DNA of 64,000 nucleotides. Source: Dyella sedimenti (GTDB taxonomy: Bacteria; Pseudomonadota; Gammaproteobacteria; Xanthomonadales; Rhodanobacteraceae). The stretch spans positions 79,839-143,838 of the forward strand of contig NZ_JAKWJO010000010.1 of the NCBI RefSeq assembly GCF_022760995.1, given 5' to 3'. The notes beneath the pieces were generated by a model. The model ran no database searches. It saw only the letters and a list, made by a program, of their open reading frames with translations, and had not been told where the DNA came from. The translations under genes and the position numbers were made by a program. This document shows positions 32,076-41,531 of the stretch, piece by piece; the first letter of the stretch is position 1; each line of letters begins with the position of its first letter.

Positions 32076-34811
32076 ATGCGCAACATCCGTCGTACGATCC
32101 TGTGGACTCTTCTGGCGCAGGCGCTGGTCGCCGCGCTGCCCGCCGCGGCGCAAACCAGCGATGCCGCACAGACGCCGCCGGCCAAGCCCGCCGCGCCGGC
32201 CGGCACGCCGAATACCACGCCGCAGGCAACGGACCAGCCCGCGGACAAGTCGCAGGCCAAGACGCTGGGCCAGGTCTCGGTCACCGGCATCCGCGGCAGC
32301 CTGGAGGCGGCGCGGGACGTCAAGCGCGATTCGACCCAGATCGTGGACGCGGTGGTGGCCGACGACATCGGCAAGCTGCCGGACACCAACGTGGCCGAGT
32401 CGCTGGGCCGTGTTTCCGGCGTGCAGCTGGTGCGCGGCATGGGCGAGGGGAGCGACATCCTGGTGCGCGGCCTGCACCAGAATGTCTATCTCTACAATGG
32501 CCGCGAGATATACGACGCCACCGGCCGCGGCGGCGTCGGCCTGGACCAGCTGGGCACCTCGACCTATGGGTTGCTGACCCTGGTGCCCTCGCAGCTGATC
32601 TCGCAGTTGTCGGTGACCAAGCTGGCCAGCGCCGACCAGGTGGCCGGCGCGCTGGGCGGCATCATCGACATCAATACGCGCATGCCACTGTACGGCGACG
32701 GCGACCAGAACGTGGTGGCCGTGTCGGGCACCTATAGCGGCCTGGCGCACAAGGCGGGTGGCTCGGGCTTCGCGCTGCTGTCCGCGCGCAGCAAGGACGA
32801 CCGCTGGGGCGCGATGGTGGCGGCCACCTACAGCCATGCCGACGTGGTGCAGCAGGGCCTGGACACCTTCTCCGGCTATGCCGCCTTCAAGGACCCGGCC
32901 AATCCCTCGGTCACGCGCTTCGGCAGCACCGACATGCGCGCGCAGAACATCGACGACGACCGCGACAAGACCGGCGTCAGCGCCATCCTGCAATGGCGGC
33001 CGGCGAGCGGCGTGGAGATCACCGCCGACACCTTCTACTCGCACCAGCAGGCGGACCGCGACCGCTACTGGCTGGCGTTCAATCCCAGCGCTGGCCTCAG
33101 CAACGCGGTGTATTCGAACAACATCCTGGTGGCGGGGCGCTCGACCAGCCCGGTGCTTTCCAATACCGAGGTGGCGGACATCGACGCCGACGTGTGGTCC
33201 AGTGCGTTGAAGGCTTCGTTCCGCGCCGGCGACCACCTCGATGGCTCGGCGGAAGTCTCCTTCGACCATTCCACCGCCGAGTACCACCAGCTCTACATGC
33301 GGCTGCAACCGGCGGCGGGGATCAACTCGGTGACCGATTTCGACCTGCGCAACGGCGACTTCGGCAGCTTCAACGTCAGTGGCGTGAATCTGTCCGATCC
33401 GTCGCAGATGAGCATGTCGATCCTGTTCGACAACGACTACCGCGCCCGGACCAACAGCCCCGAGGCGCGCACCGACTGGACCTGGAGCTTCGACTCCGAT
33501 ACCTGGAAGTCGCTGGACTTCGGCCTGCGCTACAACCAGCTCGACACCAAGGAGGACCCGCTGCGCGCCGACATCCGGCCGGTCGGCGGCATTCCCGCCA
33601 CCGAGCTGGGCGATTTCCTGCGGATTTACAGCAACAACAACTTCATGAACGGCCAGTTCGCCGGGCTGCCGCGCTCGTACCTGGCCAGCTACCGCTCCGC
33701 GCTGACCGGTTGCGCGGCGTTCACCCAGTTCCCGCAGATCAGCCAGGATCCGCAGTGCCTGAACGGCGCCGACAACGCGCTGGCCTATGCCGGCACCTAC
33801 GATATCAATGAGGATTTCTACGAGGGCTACGCCAAGCTGGACTGGGAAACCCAGGTCGGCAGCCTGCCGCTGTCGGGCAACGTCGGCATGCGCTACGTGC
33901 AGCGCCACCTCGATTCGCGCGGCAACCTGCTGTCCGGCGCGGGCGAGCCGCTGCCCACCGACTACCAGCGCACCGACCGCGAGTGGCTGCCCTCCGCCAT
34001 CGCCAAGCTGGACATCTCCGACTCGCTGCTGCTGCGCGGCGGCGTGGCGCGCGTGGTGGCGTTCCCCAATACCCAGGACCTCAACAACGGCGTGACGCTC
34101 AACAACAACGCCGTGTTCCAGAACGGCGTGCAGATTACCCCGGGCACCGGCTCGGGCGGCGCGCCGGGCCTCGATCCGTTCAAGGCGACCCAGTACGACC
34201 TGTCGCTGGAGTACTACTACTCCGACCAGGGCCTGCTCTCGGCCGGCCTGTTCTACAAGGACGTCTCGACCTTCATCGTGCAGCAGCAGAGCGCCGAGAG
34301 CTATGGCGGCGTGAACTACCTGATCAACCGCGAGGTGAACGGCGACCACGCCACGGTGCAGGGCGCCGAGCTGCTGGCGCAGGTGCCCTTCACCTTCCTG
34401 CCCGACCCGCTCAAGGGCTTCGGCATGGTGGCGACGTATACCTTCATCGACTCCACCACGCCGATCAAGGACGTCACCGGCCGCTCGCTGACCTTCCCGG
34501 GCCTGTCCAAGCACAACACCAACCTGATCCTCTACTACGAGACCGGTCCGTTCAGCGCGCGCGTGGCCTACAACTGGCGCGACCAGTACCTGGTGGGCCT
34601 GTCCGCCGCGGCCACCGGCATCTACAACGACAAGTACTCGGACCTGGCGGCCTCGGTCAGCTACAACTTCACCGACCGCCTGTCGCTGCAGCTGGAGGCG
34701 AGTAACCTGCTCAACAGCCAGCAGCGCACCTACGACGGCAGCCCCGAAGGCCTGCGCACCAACGTCGTGTACGGCCGCAACTACATGGCCACGGCGACCT
34801 GGCGCTTCTGA
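32076..34811 (+). CDS. TonB-dependent receptor, sugar-cluster associated
   Basis: This 911-residue outer-membrane protein has a signal peptide (cleavage near AAAQ, about 26), a Pro/Ala linker, a TonB-box region (KTLGQVSVTGIRGSLE), a plug domain (DDIGKLPDTNVAESLGRVSG) and a long beta-barrel ending in Phe (TATWRF). The plug start and length fit the xanthomonad receptors for plant-derived sugars and oligosaccharides. Its place between lyase/dehydratase and the SDR-kinase-aldolase genes suggests it brings in a galactose- or galactonate-containing substrate. GGGGGAGG precedes the ATG. Confidence 0.9.
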   Translation: MRNIRRTILWTLLAQALVAALPAAAQTSDAAQTPPAKPAAPAGTPNTTPQATDQPADKSQAKTLGQVSVTGIRGSLEAARDVKRDSTQIVDAVVADDIGKLPDTNVAESLGRVSGVQLVRGMGEGSDILVRGLHQNVYLYNGREIYDATGRGGVGLDQLGTSTYGLLTLVPSQLISQLSVTKLASADQVAGALGGIIDINTRMPLYGDGDQNVVAVSGTYSGLAHKAGGSGFALLSARSKDDRWGAMVAATYSHADVVQQGLDTFSGYAAFKDPANPSVTRFGSTDMRAQNIDDDRDKTGVSAILQWRPASGVEITADTFYSHQQADRDRYWLAFNPSAGLSNAVYSNNILVAGRSTSPVLSNTEVADIDADVWSSALKASFRAGDHLDGSAEVSFDHSTAEYHQLYMRLQPAAGINSVTDFDLRNGDFGSFNVSGVNLSDPSQMSMSILFDNDYRARTNSPEARTDWTWSFDSDTWKSLDFGLRYNQLDTKEDPLRADIRPVGGIPATELGDFLRIYSNNNFMNGQFAGLPRSYLASYRSALTGCAAFTQFPQISQDPQCLNGADNALAYAGTYDINEDFYEGYAKLDWETQVGSLPLSGNVGMRYVQRHLDSRGNLLSGAGEPLPTDYQRTDREWLPSAIAKLDISDSLLLRGGVARVVAFPNTQDLNNGVTLNNNAVFQNGVQITPGTGSGGAPGLDPFKATQYDLSLEYYYSDQGLLSAGLFYKDVSTFIVQQQSAESYGGVNYLINREVNGDHATVQGAELLAQVPFTFLPDPLKGFGMVATYTFIDSTTPIKDVTGRSLTFPGLSKHNTNLILYYETGPFSARVAYNWRDQYLVGLSAAATGIYNDKYSDLAASVSYNFTDRLSLQLEASNLLNSQQRTYDGSPEGLRTNVVYGRNYMATATWRF

Positions 34812-34843
34812 CGAACCGACATGCGAGCAAGAGGGAAACGAGG

Positions 34844-35584
34844 ATGGGCACGATGGCGTTGAACGGCCGTGCGGCGATCGTCACCGGCGCCGCCAGCGGC
34901 ATCGGCGCGGCGGTGGCGCGGCGCCTGCGCGAGCAGGGTGCGCGCGTCACCGGCATCGACCTGGCCGAAACGGCGGACGTCGCCTTGTTCCGGCAGGTCG
35001 ACCTGCGCGATGACGCGGCGTTGGCGCAGGCCGTGCGGGCAGCGGGCGCCGCCCATGGCGAAGCCACCATCCTGGTGCACTGCGCGGGCATCTGCCCGCC
35101 GGGTTCGCTGCTGGATACGGACGACGCCACCTACCTGGATACCTACGATGTGAACGTGCTGTCCGCCGTGCGCCTGCTGCGCCACTGCGTGCCGGGCATG
35201 CGCGCGCGGGGCGGCGGTTCGGTGGTGCTGGCCTCGTCCATCAATGCGCGCTTCGCCACGCCGACGCTGGCGGCCTATGCCGCCAGCAAGGCCGCGGTGG
35301 AGTCGCTGGTGCGCACGGCGGCGCTGGAACTGGCGCCCTCGCAGATCCGCGTCAACGCGGTGGCGCCCGCATCGGTCGACACGCCGATGCTGCGCGCCTC
35401 GTTCCAGCGCGCGCACGATCCGGCGGCGGCGCGTGAACGCAATATCGGCCGCCACCCGCTGGGTCGCCTCGGCACGGCCGAGGACGTGGCGGCGCTGGCG
35501 ATGTTCCTGGCCGGCGACGACAGCCGCTGGATCACCGGCGCCGTCATACCCATCGACGGCGGTGCCGCGGTGACACGACGCTGA
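34844..35584 (+). CDS. SDR-family sugar dehydrogenase
   Basis: This 246-residue short-chain dehydrogenase has TGAASGIG (NAD(P)-binding), the catalytic serine in LASSINAR and the YAASK active-site pair. It lies 32 nt after the TonB receptor and 8 nt before the kinase gene. In a De Ley-Doudoroff-type pathway it would oxidise the sugar (such as galactose) to its lactone, the substrate of the lactonase encoded two genes later. This role is inferred from context. Confidence 0.87.
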   Translation: MGTMALNGRAAIVTGAASGIGAAVARRLREQGARVTGIDLAETADVALFRQVDLRDDAALAQAVRAAGAAHGEATILVHCAGICPPGSLLDTDDATYLDTYDVNVLSAVRLLRHCVPGMRARGGGSVVLASSINARFATPTLAAYAASKAAVESLVRTAALELAPSQIRVNAVAPASVDTPMLRASFQRAHDPAAARERNIGRHPLGRLGTAEDVAALAMFLAGDDSRWITGAVIPIDGGAAVTRR

Positions 35585-35592
35585 GGAGGCGT

Positions 35593-36510
35593 ATGGGCAG
35601 TGACTTCATCGCGGTCAATTGGGGCAGTTCCAATTTCCGTGCGTATCGGATGGACGGCGGTGGGCAGGTGCTCGACACCTGGGTGGAGGCGGCCGGCATC
35701 GCCGCGCTGGACCGCACCGGCATGGCCTTGCAGGTCGAGCGGCTGGATCGGCGCTGGCCGGGCGTGGAACGGCTCTACGCCTGCGGCATGATCGGCTCGA
35801 ACATCGGCTGGTCCGATGCGGGCTACGCCGATTGCCCGATCGGGCTGGACGGCTTGGCGGCGCGCTTGCATGCCACGACCGTCGCGGGTCGCCCGATGCT
35901 GATCGTGCCGGGGCTGGCCTGCCAGCGCGCCGCCGATGGTGCGCCGGACATCATGCGCGGCGAGGAGACCGAACTGTTCGGCCTGCTTGGCGCGGGGAGG
36001 TTGCCGCGCGACGGATTGGTGGCGCTGCCCGGCACGCACGGCAAGTGGGTGCGCATCGTGGAAGGGCGCGTCGCCGAGTTCATGACCGCGATGTCGGGCG
36101 AGGTGTTCGACCGGCTCACCGCCCAAGGCCTGCTCGCTTCTATCGTCGGCGGTCCGGCGACGGTTGGCGCGGCCTTCGAGGCTGGCGTGCGTGCCGGCGC
36201 CGGGGGCCGGCTCGGCCTGGGCACGCTGCTGTTCGGCGCGCGTGCGCGGGTGATCCGCCACCAGTTGGCGCGAGAGGATGCGGCGTCGTACCTGCGCGGC
36301 CTGCTGATCGGCGCGGAGATCGCCGATGCCCGCACGTTGTATCCCTTCGCCGACGGCCAGGCGATCACCCTGGTCGGCGCCGGCGCCGTGTGTGCGATGT
36401 ATGCCGAGGCGCTGTCCCTGCTGGGCCACGCCTCCGCCACCGTCGATGCCGCTGACGCCACGACGCGGGGCTTCGCCGCGCTGCATGCCATGGCGAGGGC
36501 GAACACGTGA
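35593..36510 (+). CDS. dgoK: 2-dehydro-3-deoxygalactonokinase
   Basis: This 305-residue protein matches DgoK in length and in the motifs NWGSSNFRAYRM (N-terminal phosphate-binding region), ACGMIGSNIGW, MRGEETELFG and LPGTHGKWVRI. It phosphorylates 2-keto-3-deoxygalactonate to the 6-phosphate, which the next gene's aldolase domain would cleave. The stop overlaps the next start by 4 nt (GTGA). Confidence 0.93.
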   Translation: MGSDFIAVNWGSSNFRAYRMDGGGQVLDTWVEAAGIAALDRTGMALQVERLDRRWPGVERLYACGMIGSNIGWSDAGYADCPIGLDGLAARLHATTVAGRPMLIVPGLACQRAADGAPDIMRGEETELFGLLGAGRLPRDGLVALPGTHGKWVRIVEGRVAEFMTAMSGEVFDRLTAQGLLASIVGGPATVGAAFEAGVRAGAGGRLGLGTLLFGARARVIRHQLAREDAASYLRGLLIGAEIADARTLYPFADGQAITLVGAGAVCAMYAEALSLLGHASATVDAADATTRGFAALHAMARANT

Positions 36511-37991
36511 CGGCCGATGCCATGCTGGCCCGCGTGGGCAAGGTGCTGGACGCGGTACCGATCGTGGCGATCCTGCGCGGCGTGCGCAGCGAGGAAGCCA
36601 TCGCGGTGGTCGAGGCATTGCACGAGGCCGGCGTGCGCATCGCGGAGGTGCCACTCAACTCGCCCGACCCGTTCGGCACCATCGGGCTGCTGGTACGCCA
36701 CTTCGGCTCGCGCATGCTGATCGGCGCGGGCACGGTCATCGATCCGGACGACGTGCCGCGCCTGGCGCGGATCGGCTGCATGCTCTGCGTGGCGCCCAAT
36801 GCCGACGCGCGCGTGATCGGCGCCACGGTTGCGCACGGCATGGTGCCGCTGCCCGGCGTGGCGACCGCCAGCGAGGCGTTCGAGGCGGTCGCCGCCGGTG
36901 CGCGCCTGCTCAAGGTCTTTCCCGCCGCCGACGCGGCATCGGCGATCTCGGCGTGGCGCACGGTATTGCCCAAGGACGTCAGGTTGCTCGCCGTGGGCGG
37001 GGTCAAGCCCGGATCGGCGTCTGCGCTGTGGGCCGCCGGTGCGCGCGGCTTCGGCCTGGGTGCCGATCTCTATCGTCCAGGCGATAGTCCCGGACACGTG
37101 GGCACGCGGGCCCGCGCCTGGGTAGCGCACGTGGCGCGCCTGCCCAAGAGCGCGGCATCCGTGCTGGCGCAACCGCAGGCGCTGGTAGGTGAGTCCGTGC
37201 GCATGGATGGGCGCGATGTCCTGTGGCTCGATCCGCCTCAGGCGCGATTGCTGCGCTGGCGCGGCGATACCGGCGAATGCATGGAAACCGCCTTGGCGCA
37301 TCGCGTGTGGTCGCTGGGCCACTGCCCCGATGGCCGCTGGGTGGGCGCGGCCGAGCAGGCATTCTGCGCGATCGATGTCGAGACGGGCGAGTTGTCGCTG
37401 GGCCCCGAGGCGCCCATGGCGCCGGGCTGCCGCTTCAACGACATGACGGTCGATGCGCAAGGCGGCCTGTGGGTTGGCGCCATGCATCGGGGATTGCTGT
37501 CGGGCAAGGGCGGCCTGTTCCATGCCGCGCGGGTCGACGGCCCGGTGCGCCAGGTTGCGGCGGGATTGGGCGTGGCCAATGGCATGACCTTCAGCGAGGA
37601 TGGCGCGACGCTTTATGTGATCGATACGCTGGCCCGTACGCTGCTCGCCTATCCGCGCGAGGGAAGCGATGGCCTGGGCGAGCCGGTGGTGGTGAGTGAT
37701 TTCCTTGCGCTGCCCGGCAAGCCCGATGGCTTGGCGATGGCGCCGGATGGTTCGTTCTGGGTGGCGATGTGGGGCGGCGGATGCCTCGCGCACCTGGCAC
37801 GGGACGGCGCCTTCCTGCATGCGGTGCCCTTGCCCGTGCCGCATGTCGGCAGCGTGTGCCTCGATGCCGATGGCCATGCGCTGGCCTCGACCTCGCGCGC
37901 GCGTCTGTCGGCCGAGATGCTGCAGGCCCATCCGTTGTCCGGCGGCCTGTTTCGCATCGACCGGGAATGGCTGGCGGGTTTCAACCGATGA
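36507..37991 (+). CDS. dgoA: Fusion: KDPGal aldolase (DgoA) and SMP-30/gluconolactonase domain
   Basis: This 494-residue protein joins two enzymes in one frame. Residues 1-205 are a 2-keto-3-deoxy-6-phosphogalactonate aldolase, with ILRGVRSEEA, catalytic Glu47 (AEVPLNSPDPF), GAGTV and Schiff-base Lys136 (LLKVFPA). From about 215 to the end is an SMP-30-type lactonase with the expected metal ligands in LVGESVRMDG, RFNDMTVDAQGGLWVG, VANGMTFSEDG and KPDGLAMAPDGSFWV. It thus covers an early step (lactone hydrolysis) and the last step (aldol cleavage) of one pathway. The GTG at 36507 overlaps the dgoK stop. The sequence shows no internal stop or frameshift. Confidence 0.9.
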   Translation: MTADAMLARVGKVLDAVPIVAILRGVRSEEAIAVVEALHEAGVRIAEVPLNSPDPFGTIGLLVRHFGSRMLIGAGTVIDPDDVPRLARIGCMLCVAPNADARVIGATVAHGMVPLPGVATASEAFEAVAAGARLLKVFPAADAASAISAWRTVLPKDVRLLAVGGVKPGSASALWAAGARGFGLGADLYRPGDSPGHVGTRARAWVAHVARLPKSAASVLAQPQALVGESVRMDGRDVLWLDPPQARLLRWRGDTGECMETALAHRVWSLGHCPDGRWVGAAEQAFCAIDVETGELSLGPEAPMAPGCRFNDMTVDAQGGLWVGAMHRGLLSGKGGLFHAARVDGPVRQVAAGLGVANGMTFSEDGATLYVIDTLARTLLAYPREGSDGLGEPVVVSDFLALPGKPDGLAMAPDGSFWVAMWGGGCLAHLARDGAFLHAVPLPVPHVGSVCLDADGHALASTSRARLSAEMLQAHPLSGGLFRIDREWLAGFNR

Positions 37992-38619
37992 GCGCCGAGA
38001 TGCCGCGCCAGCACAGTTGCATGCCGATGCAGAACAGGATGAAGGCGAAGAGGCGGTCGACGATGCGCCCGCCCGCCGCGCCGAGCATCCGCCGCAACCG
38101 GCACACATAGCGCATGCATGCGTAGACGATGAGTGCCAGCAGCACCAGGGCGATGCCCATGCCCACGAAATAGGCCACCGATGGCGTGTCGGGCACGTCC
38201 GTGCCCAGGGCGATGGCGACGGAGATCGAGCCCGGTCCGACGGTGATCGGCAGCGTGATCGGGTAGAAGGCGTTGGTTTCCACCAGCGCCGGACTGGCGC
38301 CCGCCGTCTGCATCTCGACGTCCGGCGCCTGCAGCAGGCGCCATCCGGCGAAGGCGATCACGCAGCCGCCGGCGATGCGCATGATGTCGACGGTGATGCC
38401 GAAGAAGGTAAGGATGTAGGTGCCCAACAGCACCGAGACGACCAGGATCGCGAAGCTGCTCAGCGCTACGACCCTGGCCAGGCGGGCGCGTTCGCGGTCA
38501 TCGAGGTTCGGCGTCAGGCTCTGCGCGATCAGCGCGGCGCCCAGTGGGTTGAGCACGGGGATCAACCCCGCCATGACCAGGAACAAGGCATTGACGGTCG
38601 CGGAAATCATCAGGGGCAT
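37981..38619 (-). CDS. MarC-family integral membrane protein, copy 1
   Basis: This 212-residue protein has six hydrophobic segments and the MarC pattern: LIPVLNPLGAALI near the N-terminus, RIAGGCVIAFAGWRLL in the middle and FYPITLPITVGPGSISVAIAL. The function of the family is unknown; early links to multidrug resistance were not upheld. The ATG at 38619 is chosen because it gives the usual family N-terminus; the frame is open upstream to 38748. Its last bases overlap the convergent fusion gene by 11 nt. A paralog lies at 43302-43967. Confidence 0.88.
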   Translation of the reverse strand: MPLMISATVNALFLVMAGLIPVLNPLGAALIAQSLTPNLDDRERARLARVVALSSFAILVVSVLLGTYILTFFGITVDIMRIAGGCVIAFAGWRLLQAPDVEMQTAGASPALVETNAFYPITLPITVGPGSISVAIALGTDVPDTPSVAYFVGMGIALVLLALIVYACMRYVCRLRRMLGAAGGRIVDRLFAFILFCIGMQLCWRGISALIG

Positions 38620-38779
38620 TCCAGTGGGGGAGAGCGATGCGCCGGCACACAGGCCATCCAAGGCCGCATCCGGTGAATCGTTGACCGTAGGTTGCGGCGC
38701 CGGCGCCGGGGAAACTTTTCCAATCGCAGGCTTCTGTCGGATTGGCACGGGCGCCGATCGCGTGGTGTCCTCCGCTGCT

Positions 38780-39715
38780 TCACGACAAGCGCGGCCGCCG
38801 CGTCTCGTCCCGCCATTGGCGGGGCGTCTTGCCGGTGAGGCGCTTGAACACGGTGGTGAAGTGCGATTGCGTGTGGAAACCCACTTCCAGCGCGATATCC
38901 AGCATCGAATGTGGCGCCTCGGCGATCAGCCGCTTGGCCTGTTCCATGCGGCAGAGCAGCAGGTAGTGATGCGGGCGGTAGCCCGTAGTGGTGCGGAACT
39001 GCGCGGCGAAGTGCATGGGCGAGAGTCCAGCGGCGGCCGCCATGTCGTTGAGCGTGATGGGCTCGGACAGGTGTGCCTTCAGGTAGTCGTCCACGCGCTG
39101 CAGGCGCCAGTTCGGCAACGCCGTCCGGCGGCACGCGGCGGCGCGGGGCGCGGCTTCCGCCCGCAGATCGCGCAGGCGGTCCACGAACAGCTCCATCACC
39201 TGGGTGCCGAGCGGGCCTTCGCCGATGTCGCCAGGCACCGCCAGCAGCGTGCGGGCCAGCTGCAACAGCAAGGCGTCGCGGGAGGGCGCCAGCGAAAAGC
39301 AGGCATGGTCGGCCTCGGTGCCGGACCAGAACAGTTGCACCGGCGCCGCTACGTGCAGCGCGCGGCACGGGCCGGCGCAACGCACGCTGATCGCCTCGCC
39401 GGGACGGCTGACGTAATAGGAGCCGGCAGTGCAGTCGCACTCGGCCACCTCGTGCGTATCGCTGCGCAGCGACAGGCGCGCGTCGTCGAGCAGCAGCAGC
39501 ACGGTATAGACGGTGAGCGGCGTGGTTGCCTCCCATTGGATGAGAGGCTTCTTGCCGTGGGCCCACAGCGTGGCCTTGGCCCGCAGCCCGGACTGGCCGG
39601 CCCGCAGGTCGGGTTCCAGCCAACTGGCCGGCGCCGCGCAACGGTCGAGCAGCGCGCGCGTGGCCCGCTTGGCATAGGCCCGGGTGGAATGGCGTGATGG
39701 GGTGGCGAGAGGCAT
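38780..39715 (-). CDS. AraC-family transcriptional regulator
   Basis: This 311-residue protein has an N-terminal cupin-like region (about 40-150) and a C-terminal double helix-turn-helix (about 210-305): ITLNDMAAAAGLSPMHFAAQF, split over the first helix-turn-helix, and SMLDIALEVGFHTQSHFTTV with the typical FKRLTGKTPRQWR end. It binds DNA as an activator; the target is not clear. It may control the MarC gene reading in the same direction 160 nt downstream. Confidence 0.9.
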   Translation of the reverse strand: MPLATPSRHSTRAYAKRATRALLDRCAAPASWLEPDLRAGQSGLRAKATLWAHGKKPLIQWEATTPLTVYTVLLLLDDARLSLRSDTHEVAECDCTAGSYYVSRPGEAISVRCAGPCRALHVAAPVQLFWSGTEADHACFSLAPSRDALLLQLARTLLAVPGDIGEGPLGTQVMELFVDRLRDLRAEAAPRAAACRRTALPNWRLQRVDDYLKAHLSEPITLNDMAAAAGLSPMHFAAQFRTTTGYRPHHYLLLCRMEQAKRLIAEAPHSMLDIALEVGFHTQSHFTTVFKRLTGKTPRQWRDETRRPRLS

Positions 39716-39910
39716 GACTTCTCCGTTCCGGCCCAGGGTGGCCGGTGCGAATGCTGGGAAGGGGAAAGGGTGTATCCAGGCCTCAGGGGAGAGCGGCTGT
39801 ACGGATGGTCCGGACGGTTGGCGCCATGCCCGCTGGTGCGTTGCGACAAAGTGTCGCCCTTCCGGCGACGCTTGAAAAATACTGTTTGGCTATGCGGGCA
39901 TAACGGCCGG

Positions 39911-40840
39911 CTATGGCTCGGCGTCCACCCACTCGGCACCCTTGAAGGCCGGCTCGCCCATCTGGCCGCGCAGGAAGCCGATCAGTTGCGCCTCCACCGC
40001 CGCCGCCGCGCGCGTCAGCGGCTTGTCGCGCGCGGTGATCAGGCACGCGGTGAGGTAGATGGGCGGTTCGATCGGCACGGTGGCGATGGATTGGTGGCCC
40101 GGCACGTCGGAGAAATCGGCCTTGGGCAGGATGGCGTAGCCCAGCCCGGTCTCCACCCCGGAAAGCACCACGTCGAACAGGTCCGATTCGGCGATGGGCT
40201 CGGCATGCAGGCCCGCGGCGGCCAGTTCGCGTTCCATCGCCTTGCGCAGCACGTTGGTGGGCGTGGGCAGCATCAGCGGCAGCTGGCTGATCTTGGCCAG
40301 CGTGGTCGAGCTCTCCATCGTGCCCTGCTTGCGGCTGGCAAGGTAGAGCCGCTGGCGAAACAGCACCTCGCGCGCGAAGCCCGTTTCTGGCGCGCTCTCG
40401 AACACGATGGCAAGGTCGATGACCTGGGACGACACTTTCTCGCGCAGGCTTTCGCTGTCGCCGGTGACGAAGCGCAGCGTCACCTTGGGCAGGGTGGCCT
40501 TGCAGATCTCCATCATCTTGCCGGTGAGCGTGGGCGCCATGGTGGAGGCCATGCCGAAGCACACCACGCCCTGGACCTCGCCCTGCGACGAACGCACGAT
40601 GGCCGGCAGGTCATCCACCTGGCGGATCAGCTTGAGCGATTCCTGGTAGAGCGTTTCGCCGGCCGCCGTCGGCGTGATGCCGCGCGCGCTGCGATGGAGC
40701 AGGGTGACGCCGAACTCGTCCTCCAGTTCGGCGATCTGCTTGCTCAACGCGGGTTGTGCGATGTGGATCAGCGAGGCGGCGCGGGAAAAGCTGCCGGCTT
40801 CCACGATCTTCACGAAATAGCGTAAATGCCGGAACTGCAA
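39911..40840 (-). CDS. LysR-family transcriptional regulator
   Basis: This 309-residue protein starts with the standard LysR helix-turn-helix (RHLRYFVKIVEAGSFSRAAS, then IAQPALSKQI), followed by a type II periplasmic-binding effector domain (VVCFGMASTMAPTL, MLPTPTNVLRKAME). NAC- and CbbR-like members share this N-terminus. The TTG at 40840 is chosen because AGGAG precedes it and the family start MQFRHLRYF follows. No divergent partner gene is close, so the target is unknown. Confidence 0.9.
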   Translation of the reverse strand: MQFRHLRYFVKIVEAGSFSRAASLIHIAQPALSKQIAELEDEFGVTLLHRSARGITPTAAGETLYQESLKLIRQVDDLPAIVRSSQGEVQGVVCFGMASTMAPTLTGKMMEICKATLPKVTLRFVTGDSESLREKVSSQVIDLAIVFESAPETGFAREVLFRQRLYLASRKQGTMESSTTLAKISQLPLMLPTPTNVLRKAMERELAAAGLHAEPIAESDLFDVVLSGVETGLGYAILPKADFSDVPGHQSIATVPIEPPIYLTACLITARDKPLTRAAAAVEAQLIGFLRGQMGEPAFKGAEWVDAEP

Positions 40841-41085
40841 GCTGGCGCTCCTGACGAGTGATCGTGCGCGCATCCCCTGGCCCGCGTCCCACCGGAGCGG
40901 CACGAGGATTACCAGGGACACCATGGGGCGATGCCACCAACGAAGGATGGCGGAGCGGGCGTTCACGAAACGTCGACGGTGCTTCGGAAGGAGCCTTGGC
41001 GGCGGGGGAAGAGGACCTTGGGACACCCGGGACGGCGCCGGGGCGGAGGTGGTCAGGCGCTTGCCCCCGCGGCGGGGCGGGCAGC

Positions 41086-41301
41086 CTAGAACCCGGCAAG
41101 CACCGAGTACGCCCGCATATAGAGGACTTCGCAGGAATCGAAATAGCACTTGGGCGCGCCGCAATCGGGGCAGTGCCAGTCCGCCGGTACGTCTTCCCAC
41201 GGCGTGCCGGCGGCGATGCCGACCGATGGACAGCCCTTGGACGTCTCGTAGCAGCGACCGCACTGCGAGCAGAGCTGGTCGTCGTTCGGATGGGTTTGCA
41301 T
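41086..41301 (-). CDS. Rubredoxin-like iron protein
   Basis: This 71-residue protein has two CxxC pairs for one iron: Cys11/Cys14 (CSQCG) and Cys44/Cys47 (CPDCGAPK), with the rubredoxin-like GTPWEDVPADWHCPDCG. The loop after the first pair carries two extra cysteines (CYETSKGC), unusual for rubredoxin. It probably carries electrons in the cytoplasm. The ATG at 41301 is preferred; the frame is open upstream without family resemblance. Confidence 0.82.
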   Translation of the reverse strand: MQTHPNDDQLCSQCGRCYETSKGCPSVGIAAGTPWEDVPADWHCPDCGAPKCYFDSCEVLYMRAYSVLAGF

Positions 41302-41531
41302 GGGATGCTCCGCGCTCGCCTCGTTGGCGTTGGCGGAAATGATGGGCGGCATGCCGGCCGCGGACTTTCGCAATCGCACGCTAGTTTCGGGATCGCCTTG
41401 TGGGCCGCGCGCCCTGCCGGCGCCGTGCGTTTCCACAAGGATCGGGCCCATCGGCAAGACGGCTAGACTGGGCCGGCCGAGCATGCGGATCACCGGGAGA
41501 TTTCCCTTCGCGCGTGGCAAGGAGCTGTTTC

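Noticed and set aside
30876..34514. Long minus-strand open frame continuing upstream of the dehydratase through the lyase and TonB receptor genes
   Set aside because: It is antisense to or out of frame with well-supported genes and has no protein-like features; it results from high GC at third positions.
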